Assembly (NCBI GenBank): GCA_020632695.1
Contig: JACKFB010000003.1
Span: 369,438 to 433,437, forward strand
From: Deltaproteobacteria bacterium
Lineage (GTDB): Bacteria; Myxococcota_A; UBA9042; PHBI01; JACKFB01
DNA length: 64,000 nucleotides
Reading direction: 5' to 3'
Shown here: piece after piece, positions 10,467-17,828 of the stretch
Layout of the letters: every line of letters begins with the position of its first letter
Position numbering within the stretch: position 1 is the stretch's first letter
Made by a program: the position numbers and the translations under genes
Notes under the pieces: model-generated
Seen by the model: only the letters and a program-made list of their open reading frames with translations
Told to the model about the DNA's origin: nothing
The model's database searches: none

Positions 10467-12524
10467 CGCCGCGTCGCTCAGCACGCAGCCCACACAGCAC
10501 GGCGCCGACTCGCCCCCGTCGCACTGCTCACCAGGCTCGACCGTCCCGTTCCCACAGGTCGCCACGATCGCCGCCACCGCCGACGGCGCGATGATCAGCC
10601 CGGCGCCCCACACATCGCTCGGCCCTCCCGCGCCGGTGGTCGTCGTGAGCGCCGTCCGCACCTCCGCCGGAGACAGCGCCGGGTTCACCTGCAGCATCAA
10701 CGCCACGACCCCCGCGGCCGCCGGCGCGGCCATGCTGGTGCCGCGCAACGCCGCGTACTCCGCGGGACCGCTGCCATCGAGATACAGGCCGTCGCTGTCG
10801 ACGATGTAGTACGTCTCCAACGGGGCCAACGGGTTTCGCGCCGAGATCGTCGCCGCGCCGGGCGCCGCCAGCGTGGGCATGGCGGCGCCGTCGATCCGCG
10901 GGCCGTGACTGCTGAAGGTCGCCATCTGCCCGTTGGCGTCCTCGGGGAAGCTCCACGACTGCCCGAAATAGTCCGTCCAGGACCGGGCGTGGACGAGCGC
11001 CCCGACCGAGATGGCGAGATCCGCAAGCGCCGGACTGGCGATCGTGTACCCCGCGTCCGCGCCGCCGAAGCTCGCCTCGAGCTCCCACGCGTAGAGATGA
11101 ACCAACGCCGCAGGCCCCGCCGAGCCGTCGCGGGTGACCGTCAGCGTGTAGGTGCGCGTGGTCCCCGACGGGACGGCCGGGTGCAGCTCGTAGGTGCGCG
11201 CGCGGGTTCCTCGCACGCTCGTGTCGTCGTAGATGGACGCGAACGACTCTCCCACCGTGAGGCCCCCGGCGACCGCGACCGCCTCCGCGGAGCCGCCCGC
11301 GTCGGGGCGCCACACCAGGTTCACCCGGATGGACGCGCCCGCGTCCAAGGTGCCGAACCGATTGTCGACCGTCAGCGCGAAGACCCGCGACTCGCTCGGG
11401 TTCAACGAGGCCGACGCGTGCCGGGCGGCGTCTGCGTCGTTGCCCGCCGCGATGACGACGGTCACCCCCGCCGCGACCGCCGCATCCACCGCCTGGCTCT
11501 TGGCGTCGCTGCCGTCCGGGAAGACGGCCTGCCCGCCGTAGCTCATCGAGAACACCCCGCAGCCCACCTGGGAGGACCGGGTGACCGCCTTCACGATGTC
11601 GGCGTCGCTGGACGTCGCGTCGACGTCGTTGCCGATCTTGAAGAAGCGCAGTGACGCCCCCGGCGCCACCCCCGCGTACTTGCCGTACGAGCGCGCCCCG
11701 GTGCCGACCACCGTGCCGGTCACGTGGGTGCCGTGGGTCGAGACCGTGCTCGAGACCGCCGTGCTCCAGTCGCTCGGGTCCAGGCCGTCGGTCACGTCCC
11801 GGGCCTCGACGAGGTTCGGGAAGTCGCCATGGAACACGTAGAGCTCGGAGTCCGCGACACACACCGACACCCCCGCCCCGTTGGCCGCCGGAACGCCGTT
11901 CCCGCTCCACACCGACGGCACGGCCATCGCCCCCCGCGCGTTCTGGTTCGTCGGGCGGTTGACCCCCTCGGCCGATCGCACGGCCACCACGCCCGGATAT
12001 CGCGCCAGCGCCGCCAGCGACGCGTAGGGGACCTCCATCAGGTGGAAGCCGTAGGGATGATGGCCGGGCACCGCGGGCACGAAGATGCTGTGGCTGACGC
12101 GGATCCCCTGCGCTTCGAGCTCGGCCAGCTCCTCATCGGAGAGGCGCTCGCGCACGTACACCGCGCAGCTCTCGCGGTCGGCGTGGGACGGATCCAGGCC
12201 CGCGCGACGCAGGGTCCGCTCCCGCGACCCTTCGGGCATCCCCGCCACCTCGTCGCGCAGCCGCCGGTGGTAGTCGATCATCCCGCCGATGAGCGCGGCG
12301 CTCTCCCTGGGCGGCGACGGGTCCGCTGGCGACGCGGCGGGCGCCGGCTGCAGCGAAGGCAGCGCGCTCGCATGAAGGTCCGTATCCTGACCCGCGGCGG
12401 CGGCCGGCGGGTGCGCGCCGTCGAGCTCGCCGGGTCGCTCGCCCCCCGAGCAGGCGGCGAGCAGCAGTCCCGACAACAAGCTCCGCACGAAACGGGCCGC
12501 CAAAGGCCTGACGCAAGATGGCAT
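8814..12524 (-). CDS. Subtilisin-like (S8) lipoprotein protease with CTDC repeats, N-terminal part before a frameshift
   Basis: Predicted secreted serine protease. ATG 12524 is preceded by GGAG six bases upstream. The signal peptide ends in a lipobox (LLAAC), so the mature protein should be lipidated. The S8 catalytic triad is visible: Asp225 (VADSEL), His264 (HGTHVTGT) and Ser597 (GTSMAAP). A beta-rich insert of about 200 residues lies between the His and Ser blocks. After the protease come a Cys-rich connector (CGNGTVEPGEQCDGG) and the first 18-19 CTDC repeats. Near 9121-9131 one base is missing relative to neighbouring units (GGTGTGGGG for GGTGGTGGGG), and the frame then runs into unrelated Ala/Pro/Thr codons until the stop at 8814. 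The intact gene would reach 4210 (about 2771 aa). Substrate and partners are unknown; the repeats resemble acidic, calcium-binding, disulfide-rich modules. Confidence 0.88.
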   Translation of the reverse strand: MPSCVRPLAARFVRSLLSGLLLAACSGGERPGELDGAHPPAAAAGQDTDLHASALPSLQPAPAASPADPSPPRESAALIGGMIDYHRRLRDEVAGMPEGSRERTLRRAGLDPSHADRESCAVYVRERLSDEELAELEAQGIRVSHSIFVPAVPGHHPYGFHLMEVPYASLAALARYPGVVAVRSAEGVNRPTNQNARGAMAVPSVWSGNGVPAANGAGVSVCVADSELYVFHGDFPNLVEARDVTDGLDPSDWSTAVSSTVSTHGTHVTGTVVGTGARSYGKYAGVAPGASLRFFKIGNDVDATSSDADIVKAVTRSSQVGCGVFSMSYGGQAVFPDGSDAKSQAVDAAVAAGVTVVIAAGNDADAARHASASLNPSESRVFALTVDNRFGTLDAGASIRVNLVWRPDAGGSAEAVAVAGGLTVGESFASIYDDTSVRGTRARTYELHPAVPSGTTRTYTLTVTRDGSAGPAALVHLYAWELEASFGGADAGYTIASPALADLAISVGALVHARSWTDYFGQSWSFPEDANGQMATFSSHGPRIDGAAMPTLAAPGAATISARNPLAPLETYYIVDSDGLYLDGSGPAEYAALRGTSMAAPAAAGVVALMLQVNPALSPAEVRTALTTTTGAGGPSDVWGAGLIIAPSAVAAIVATCGNGTVEPGEQCDGGESAPCCVGCVLSDAACEDGDACTETSCGAAGTCVVVPVDCDDDDACTSDVCDSGSGCVRAAVDCDDANACTDDTCSPAVGCVHTGVSCDDADACTVDSCDPATGCVNAAVDCDDADACTADTCEPATGCVTAAVDCDDADACTADTCNAAAGCIHTGVSCDDADACTTDSCDPASGCVNAAVSCDDADACTTDSCDSSTGCAHASVDCDDADACTTDSCNAASGCVNTAVDCDDADACTADTCDPTTGCANDAVSCDDADACTTDSCDPASGCVNDAVSCDDADACTTDSCDPASGCVNDALDCDDADACTTDSCDPASGCVNDAVSCDDADACTTDSCDPASGCVNTALDCDDADACTTDSCDSSTGCAHASVDCDDADACTTDSCNAASGCVNTAVDCDDADACTADTCDPTTGCANEAVSCDDADACTTDSCDPASGCVNTAVDCDDADACTTDTCDPTPAAPTRASIATTPMPAPQTPATPLPAAPTPRSTAATPTPAPPTPATRQPAAGTPRSTATTPTPAPPMAATLPRDASTPPSTVTTPTPAPQTPATPPRAAPTPR

Positions 12525-12939
12525 CGAGTCTCCATGTCGTCCGACCGGGCGACCCACGGGAGCGAAGTTTTCCGGGACAGGACCTTCTAGCCATGCGCCC
12601 GCACGCGGTCAATGAGCAGTCCACTCTCGCTCGGAACCCGCTCCGAGCCGGAGGCGACCCCGCCGCTGGGCGCTCCCCGCCGCCGAGCAGGGCCCGGCCG
12701 CCACCGGAAAGCTGCCCGGGCGACCGAGTGGCTGGACCTGCGCGGAATCAGACCGCATAGTGTCGCCCACGATCGCTTCAGCCGCGGAGCGTGCGAGGCC
12801 TCTCCGGAGACTACCGGCCGCGGTCCGGCAGCGGTCCCCGACACCCATGCCAGAATCAGCCAGTCCCGCCGCGGCGGGACGCGTCAGCGGGCAGCCCATC
12901 GCGGCCGCGCGAGGGCGCCGCACGACCAGAGGAGCCTCC
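12525..12939. other. 415-bp divergent intergenic region with an 18-bp palindrome
   Basis: This region separates the giant protease gene (minus) from the TPR gene (plus) and should contain both promoters. I see no convincing gene in it; the short open frames have no Shine-Dalgarno and no recognisable product. Its clearest structure is a perfect palindrome at 12863-12880. Confidence 0.6.
12863..12880. promoter_or_regulatory. Perfect 18-bp palindrome upstream of the TPR gene
   Basis: GTCCCGCCGCGGCGGGAC reads identically on both strands and lies 59 bp upstream of ATG 12940. It could be an operator for a dimeric regulator or a small hairpin. GC-rich palindromes can also arise by chance in this genome. 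Confidence 0.35.
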
Positions 12940-13884
12940 ATGCGACGATCGTTGGTGCTCGCGGCTACGGCGTTCCTGCTCTGCCTGGGCGGCGGCGCGG
13001 CGATGTCGGCCGAGCCGGGGACGGTCGAGGGGCCGGAGCAGGTCTACAACCAGGCGATGGAAGCCTACTCGGCCGGCCGCTTCGCCGAGGCGGCCAAGGG
13101 CTTCGAGGCCGCCTACGGGATGATCTCCGACGCCGCGCTGCTGTGGAACATCGGCCGCTCCTGGGAGCAGGCCGGCGAGCTGGAGCGGGCGCGCGACGCC
13201 TACCGCAACTTCCTGGGCCACCACGACGTGGACGCCGAGCTGCGGGTCAAGGTGGCGGACGCGCTGGTGCGCGTGGGCGGCAAGATCCAGGCGCGCCTGG
13301 ACGCGACGACCCAAGCCGCGCGCATCGAGCAGCTCCGGAGGGAGATCCGCGAGGCCGAGACCGAGCGGAACGCCGAGCTGATCCGGAAGCTCGAGGCGCA
13401 GCTCCAGCGGGAGGAGGCGCAGCGCGAGGCCGAGGCACCGCCTCCGGTGGTGACGCCCGAGCCGGTGGTGACGCCCGAGCCGGTGGTGACGCCCGAGCCG
13501 ACCTTGCACCAGAGCGCGGAGCTGCCCGCACGGGGGCCGCACCCGATGAGCTGGGTCGCCCTGGGCGTCGGCGTGGCGGCGGCCGGCGTGGGCGTGTGGA
13601 TGCTGGTCAGCGCCGGCGACAAGCGCGACACGGTGAACGCGGCCATCGACGGCGCCCAGCAGGGCTTCGTCACGCAGATGTCGCGGTCCGAGGCGCTGCA
13701 GTTCGAGAGCGACGCGAACCGCAACGCGACCATCGGCGTCGCGATGCTGGGCGTGGGCGGAGCGCTCACCGTGACGGGGGTCATCCTGGCCGTCACGACG
13801 CGACGCAAGGGCGGGCCGGCGGTGTCCTTCGGGGCGATCCCGGGCCGCGAGACCACGATGCTGACCGCCAGCGGTCGGTTCTGA
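12940..13884 (+). CDS. Exported TPR-like protein with C-terminal membrane helices
   Basis: 314 residues. ATG 12940 is chosen because AGAGGAG stands just upstream and a signal peptide follows directly (MRRSLVLAATAFLLCLGGGAA). Residues about 35-110 form TPR-like helices (YNQAMEAYSAGRFAEAAKGFEAAY..., then WNIGRSWEQAGELERARDAY). A charged coiled-coil follows (about 115-165, EIREAETERNAELIRKLEAQ). Next come three PEPVVT linker repeats and two hydrophobic helices (about 203-225 and 264-287) around a soluble loop. This layout is common in Myxococcota envelope proteins of unknown function, where the TPR part probably binds partners in the periplasm. It is followed by a small lipoprotein gene on the same strand, 38 bp downstream. 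Confidence 0.85.
   Translation: MRRSLVLAATAFLLCLGGGAAMSAEPGTVEGPEQVYNQAMEAYSAGRFAEAAKGFEAAYGMISDAALLWNIGRSWEQAGELERARDAYRNFLGHHDVDAELRVKVADALVRVGGKIQARLDATTQAARIEQLRREIREAETERNAELIRKLEAQLQREEAQREAEAPPPVVTPEPVVTPEPVVTPEPTLHQSAELPARGPHPMSWVALGVGVAAAGVGVWMLVSAGDKRDTVNAAIDGAQQGFVTQMSRSEALQFESDANRNATIGVAMLGVGGALTVTGVILAVTTRRKGGPAVSFGAIPGRETTMLTASGRF
13444..13497 (+). repeat. Three perfect 18-bp repeats in the TPR gene linker
   Basis: The unit CCGGTGGTGACGCCCGAG occurs three times in tandem and encodes PVVTPE. It forms the Pro-rich spacer between the coiled-coil and the first membrane helix. Confidence 0.9.
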
Positions 13885-13922
13885 GCGGGCGCGAGATGGC
13901 ATACCCACACCGAGGCCACGAC

Positions 13923-14426
13923 ATGCGCGAGCGAACGATCCACCACCCAGCCGCTGGCCCACGCGCCAGCGCCCTCCTGATGGCGGCCTGGCTCATGTGC
14001 GCCGCGCTCGCCAGCGCCGGCTGCCAGGAGTCGCTCCACATCGACGACTCCGACGTCCGGTGGCTGTGCCAGACCGACGCGCACTGCGGCAGCGGGTACC
14101 GATGCGGGCCGAACAACGTGTGCGTGCCAGAGGCCGGCGCGCCCGACGTCACCGTCGACACCACCGTCGACACCACCGCCGACACGGCGGTCGACACGAC
14201 CGTGGACACCACGCCGATCAATCGCACCCGCGACTGCGGCTCGGTCTGCGCGCACCTGCAGGATCTGGGCGGATGCCCGAGCACGGCGCTGCGAAGCCTC
14301 ACCTGCCAGCTCACCTGCGGCTTCGTGGTCTCGGGAGACGCCTGCTTCGACTGCTTGCTGGAGACCACGGGCTGCGACCAGGTGGACACCTGCCTGCAGG
14401 CGTCGTGCGGACTCACGCCGGAGTGA
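13923..14426 (+). CDS. Small Cys-rich lipoprotein, function unknown
   Basis: 167 residues from ATG 13923, which has GAGG eight bases upstream; ATG 13896 in the same frame is an alternative. The signal peptide ends in a lipobox (SAGC, Cys34). A short Cys-rich block (CQTDAHCGSGYRC) resembles modules common in Myxococcota lipoproteins. A Thr/Asp/Val-rich linker with TVDT repeats leads to a second domain with about ten cysteines (DCGSVCAHLQDLGGCPS...), presumably disulfide-bonded. I recognise no enzymatic motif. It lies directly behind the TPR protein gene and may be co-transcribed with it. Confidence 0.8.
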   Translation: MRERTIHHPAAGPRASALLMAAWLMCAALASAGCQESLHIDDSDVRWLCQTDAHCGSGYRCGPNNVCVPEAGAPDVTVDTTVDTTADTAVDTTVDTTPINRTRDCGSVCAHLQDLGGCPSTALRSLTCQLTCGFVVSGDACFDCLLETTGCDQVDTCLQASCGLTPE

Positions 14427-14548
14427 GCGCCCCGGTGTGAGCCTCCGCGCCGGTCCGCACGCGGCGCTCGCCGCGGCCGCCGTGTTGGGCGCGGTCGGGG
14501 CGGGCATCCTCATGTCCAGAGGTGTCCAGGCAGCCGGCCGCAGCTCCC

Positions 14549-15643
14549 TCAACGCGTGACCTCGAGTACCTGGAACTTCCGGTTGGTCGCCACCACGCGG
14601 CAGCGGCCGAAGCTCCGCCGGAGCACGCTGGGGTAGCCGAGGTGGGCGTTGGCGACCACGCGCATCCGGCCGCCGGGGCGCAGCGCGCGGTGGGCGTCGG
14701 CGAACATCTGCCGCGCCACGGCCTCGCCGACCGTGTGCCCCTGGTGGAAGGGCGGGTTGCAGAGCACCAGGTCCACCGACTCGGGCGCCTGGCCCTCGTA
14801 GCAGTGGGTCCACACGCAGCGCGGCTCGTCGGGGAAGTAGCGGGCGTGGCTGGCCTGGGCGCTGCAGAGCGCCATCCAGGACTCGTCGGCGAAGACGACC
14901 TGCGACGCGGGGCTCTGGAGCCTGGCGGCGATGCCCAGCGCCCCGTCGCCGCACCCCAGGTCCAGGACGCAGGGGAAGTCGCCGCGCGGGAGGTTCGCCA
15001 GCAGAAAGCGCGTGCCGATGTCGAGCTTCTCGCGGCTGAAGAGGTTGGAGTGGTGGACGAAGGGGTGGGCGAAGCCGTCGAGGGGCACGTCCTGGGGGTA
15101 GGGCGACGGCGTCGGGCTGCGCGTGAGCTCGGCGAAGATGAGGCGCGCCTTCTTGTGCGCCAGGCTGGTCCGCGTGGGGCCGATGAGCCGGTCGAGCAGC
15201 TCGAAGCTGCCCCTGGCCTGATGCTTGACCATGAAGGCGCAGACGACGGCAGCGCCCGGCGCCAGGAGCTGGCTCAGGTGGCAGAGCTGGTCCTCGAAGA
15301 AGGCCAGGTTCTTCGGGATCCGCAGCACGGCGAGGTCGAAGGGGCCTGTGAGCTCGTCGAGGGAGCCCACCGGCCGGAGGCGCCCGCCGCTGTTGAGCGC
15401 CATGGCCCGGCTGCTCACGTAGGAGTCCGAATACGAGGTCAGGTCCAGGCCCGCGAGCGCGCAGCCCAGCGCCCCGAAGCCGTCGTTCAGCAGCGCGATG
15501 CGCTCGGTCGTGAGACCCAGCCCGCCCATGTGTTCGAGCAAGAGCGCGTCGGCGGCATCCCACGCCTGGAGGAGGTCGCCAGCCATGCGCGGATAGCGCT
15601 GCAACGCCGGATCGATGGCGAAACGGGTCGGGTCAGGGGGCAT
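14549..15643 (-). CDS. rlmG: RlmG-like 23S rRNA guanine-N2 methyltransferase
   Basis: 364-residue class I SAM methyltransferase with two tandem methyltransferase-like halves, the plan of RlmG/RsmC. The C-terminal catalytic half shows the SAM-binding loop DLGCGDGALG and the NPPFHQGH motif near residue 295, which is typical of N2-guanine rRNA methyltransferases of this family. The N-terminal half is the degenerate copy. RlmG modifies G1835 of 23S rRNA in E. coli; whether this protein targets the same base is inference from family. It starts 12 bp after the VWA lipoprotein stop on the same strand. Confidence 0.88.
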   Translation of the reverse strand: MPPDPTRFAIDPALQRYPRMAGDLLQAWDAADALLLEHMGGLGLTTERIALLNDGFGALGCALAGLDLTSYSDSYVSSRAMALNSGGRLRPVGSLDELTGPFDLAVLRIPKNLAFFEDQLCHLSQLLAPGAAVVCAFMVKHQARGSFELLDRLIGPTRTSLAHKKARLIFAELTRSPTPSPYPQDVPLDGFAHPFVHHSNLFSREKLDIGTRFLLANLPRGDFPCVLDLGCGDGALGIAARLQSPASQVVFADESWMALCSAQASHARYFPDEPRCVWTHCYEGQAPESVDLVLCNPPFHQGHTVGEAVARQMFADAHRALRPGGRMRVVANAHLGYPSVLRRSFGRCRVVATNRKFQVLEVTR

Positions 15644-15655
15644 CGCGCACCGCTG

Positions 15656-17674
15656 TCACGGCGCGCAGGTCGCGCACGACGACCCCGCCTCCTGGCAGGT
15701 ACCGGCGCAGCAGGCCCCCATGCCGCCACCCCCGAGCGCGCACGCGACCGAGTCCGGCAGAGGCGCACCGAATGCTCCCGCGGGACAGATGCCCGTGTCC
15801 GCGGCGCAGATCACCTGGCACGAGTCGCTCGGAGCGCCGGCTGCGCCGCAGTCCATCGGCCCCGCGCACGGCTTGCGCAACGAGGGACGGCGGTCCCATT
15901 CCGGCGAGCTCGATGTGCCCGCGCCGAGTCCGACGCCCATACGACTCACCACGTCGGTGTTCGCCAGGTTGGACCGCGCGAGGATGTCGATGTGCCCGCC
16001 GACGGCATACAACGAGCCTTTGGGTGAGCCAAGCGGTGCGGGGCTCGCGATCGCATAGCTGGGGGACGCGATGGCGAACTGCCACACGCCCATCAGGGAG
16101 TGCCGCACATTTGCCAGCGCCTGCTCCATCGGCGCGAGGCGGGCGTCGGTCTCGAAGGCCGAGAGGTCGTTGGTGTTGATGTACTGGTAGTGGCCCTCGG
16201 TCAGGCATGCCAGCTCGATCTGGCGCGGGTCGCGGCCGGGATAGCCCGGCGCCTCGAACTGCACGAAGTGGATGTGGATCGGCACCGCATCCGGGCTGGC
16301 GAGGTTGGCCGCGACGACATCGAGCACCTCCTGGTAGCCGATGATGCTGCAGGGCTTCTGGCACCGCGTGGACTCGGCGCTGTCCGTGCAGGTGTCCGGG
16401 CCGTCGGTCACGACGACGATGTGGTTGGTCCGGTCGAGGTCGCCCTTCCCGACCAGGAACTGGTAGGCCTTTGCCACGGCTTGCCAGAGATTCGCGCGCC
16501 CGGTCTTGCCGCCGCCGAGCTCGCTGATGCCGCCTGTCTGCGGGGGGTCCGGGAGCCAGAAGGCACGATCCCGGCCGAAGCAGACCTGGAGGTCACCGTC
16601 GACGGTGCCGGGCTTCGCGTCGTTGGCGCAGGGGACCGCCAGGTGCGAGCCCGGCAGGCCCTCACCGAAGGCGATGACGCCGACGCGATCGGAGGCGTTC
16701 AGCGTGCGGATGAAGCTCTTGACCGCGGCGTGGCGGAGGTTGGGCTGGTCGGAGGCGACGCTCCCGAAGTTCGTCGGGATGTTCGCGCCCACGATCTGGG
16801 GGTCGCCCTCGCGCAGGGTGTCCTTGTCGACCAGGCCCTGGGTGGACCCGCTCTGGTCCATCAGGATGATGATGTTGTGGCCGAGCTGCAGGGCGTCGGC
16901 GCGGGTCTGATTCGCGCCCGCGCGCTGGAACGATTCGTAGTGGACCTCTTCCAGGGTGCCCCCGGCCGCCCCGGAGCAAGCGTTGTTCGGCGCGCCGTTG
17001 CCATCGGGCAGCGGATCGAGGCAGTCGACCTCCAACCTGTAGTTGTCGGTGTCCGCGAGCTGGACGGAGTCCGAAGCGTTCTCGCCGCCGACCACCCGGA
17101 GGTCGATGAGGTCGCCGGGACGAATCCCATTGTCATTGTCGGCTGACTCGTCGCCGCCCTCTCGGGGCGCGCGCGTCGTCGAAACGAATACGGTGTTCAA
17201 GAGGAACCCGTCGGGGTCGCTGCCATCGCACTCGCGAAACCACGAGCCATCGGGCTTCTGCTTGGCGGGCCACGCGCTGGCCACCTCGTGCTCGCGAAAC
17301 AGGAGGCTGAAGCGGTAGATGCACTCCGACGCCTGGGCGCAGGGATCGACGCATACCGCCGTCTTGTCGACGAAATGGGGTTCGAGCACCAGCAGCCAGC
17401 TCGGGTCGTCGAGACACAGGTCGTCGCAGCGAGCGTAGGCGCCCGGCGGCAAGACCGCGTCCCCGCACGCGGCGATGCTGTCGCAGCGGGCGCGGCACGC
17501 GGCGCATGCCTCCCCACAGGAGGCCTGCGTCGCGTCGGAGGCATTCGAGTCCCCGGTCAGCGCCACATCGGGAAGTGCAAAGGTCGTCGTCCGCTCGGAG
17601 CAGGCTCCGATTCCCGCGAAGACGACCAGCAGGAGGATGCGATGGGACGTCCGGCGGACGCGGGTCTGTTCCAT
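15656..17674 (-). CDS. VWA-domain lipoprotein with Cys-rich ends
   Basis: 672 residues. ATG 17674 starts a signal peptide with a lipobox (GIGAC). A Cys-rich segment follows (CGEACAACRARCDS...), then a beta-rich region and a von Willebrand A domain with an intact MIDAS start, DQSGS at residues 273-277, and the later VVVTDGPD strand. The C-terminus is again Cys-rich (CCAGTCQEAGSSCATC), giving likely disulfides. VWA domains bind ligands through a metal ion, so this is probably a surface or periplasmic adhesion or scaffold protein; the ligand is not visible. No good Shine-Dalgarno was seen. It is divergent from the VIT-VWA pair by 154 bp. Confidence 0.88.
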   Translation of the reverse strand: MEQTRVRRTSHRILLLVVFAGIGACSERTTTFALPDVALTGDSNASDATQASCGEACAACRARCDSIAACGDAVLPPGAYARCDDLCLDDPSWLLVLEPHFVDKTAVCVDPCAQASECIYRFSLLFREHEVASAWPAKQKPDGSWFRECDGSDPDGFLLNTVFVSTTRAPREGGDESADNDNGIRPGDLIDLRVVGGENASDSVQLADTDNYRLEVDCLDPLPDGNGAPNNACSGAAGGTLEEVHYESFQRAGANQTRADALQLGHNIIILMDQSGSTQGLVDKDTLREGDPQIVGANIPTNFGSVASDQPNLRHAAVKSFIRTLNASDRVGVIAFGEGLPGSHLAVPCANDAKPGTVDGDLQVCFGRDRAFWLPDPPQTGGISELGGGKTGRANLWQAVAKAYQFLVGKGDLDRTNHIVVVTDGPDTCTDSAESTRCQKPCSIIGYQEVLDVVAANLASPDAVPIHIHFVQFEAPGYPGRDPRQIELACLTEGHYQYINTNDLSAFETDARLAPMEQALANVRHSLMGVWQFAIASPSYAIASPAPLGSPKGSLYAVGGHIDILARSNLANTDVVSRMGVGLGAGTSSSPEWDRRPSLRKPCAGPMDCGAAGAPSDSCQVICAADTGICPAGAFGAPLPDSVACALGGGGMGACCAGTCQEAGSSCATCAP

Positions 17675-17828
17675 GGCGGGGAGGATGCCACACTGGATGA
17701 CGGCCGGTCGAGCCGGTGCGCGGCGCCCGGCGCGCGGCCCGCGGCGGGGAACATCTCGAGGCGTCTGGTTGTCGGACCCGCATCGCTCCCCGAAGATTCC
17801 GCGGCACGGCGCGGGAGGAGATGGCTCG

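Noticed and set aside
4222..10809. Very long open frames on the plus strand opposite the repeat gene (about 2195 and 1222 codons)
   Set aside because: They arise because the 72-bp unit lacks stops in several frames on both strands; the translations are monotonous Val/Ala/Gly or Ser/Gln repeats with no start signal, while the minus-strand frame carries the protease domain and CTDC pattern.
14437..14559. A 40-codon GTG frame encoding a short hydrophobic peptide between the small lipoprotein and rlmG
   Set aside because: No Shine-Dalgarno, overlaps the rlmG end, and the Ala/Gly/Val-rich hydrophobic look is common in noncoding frames of this GC-rich DNA.
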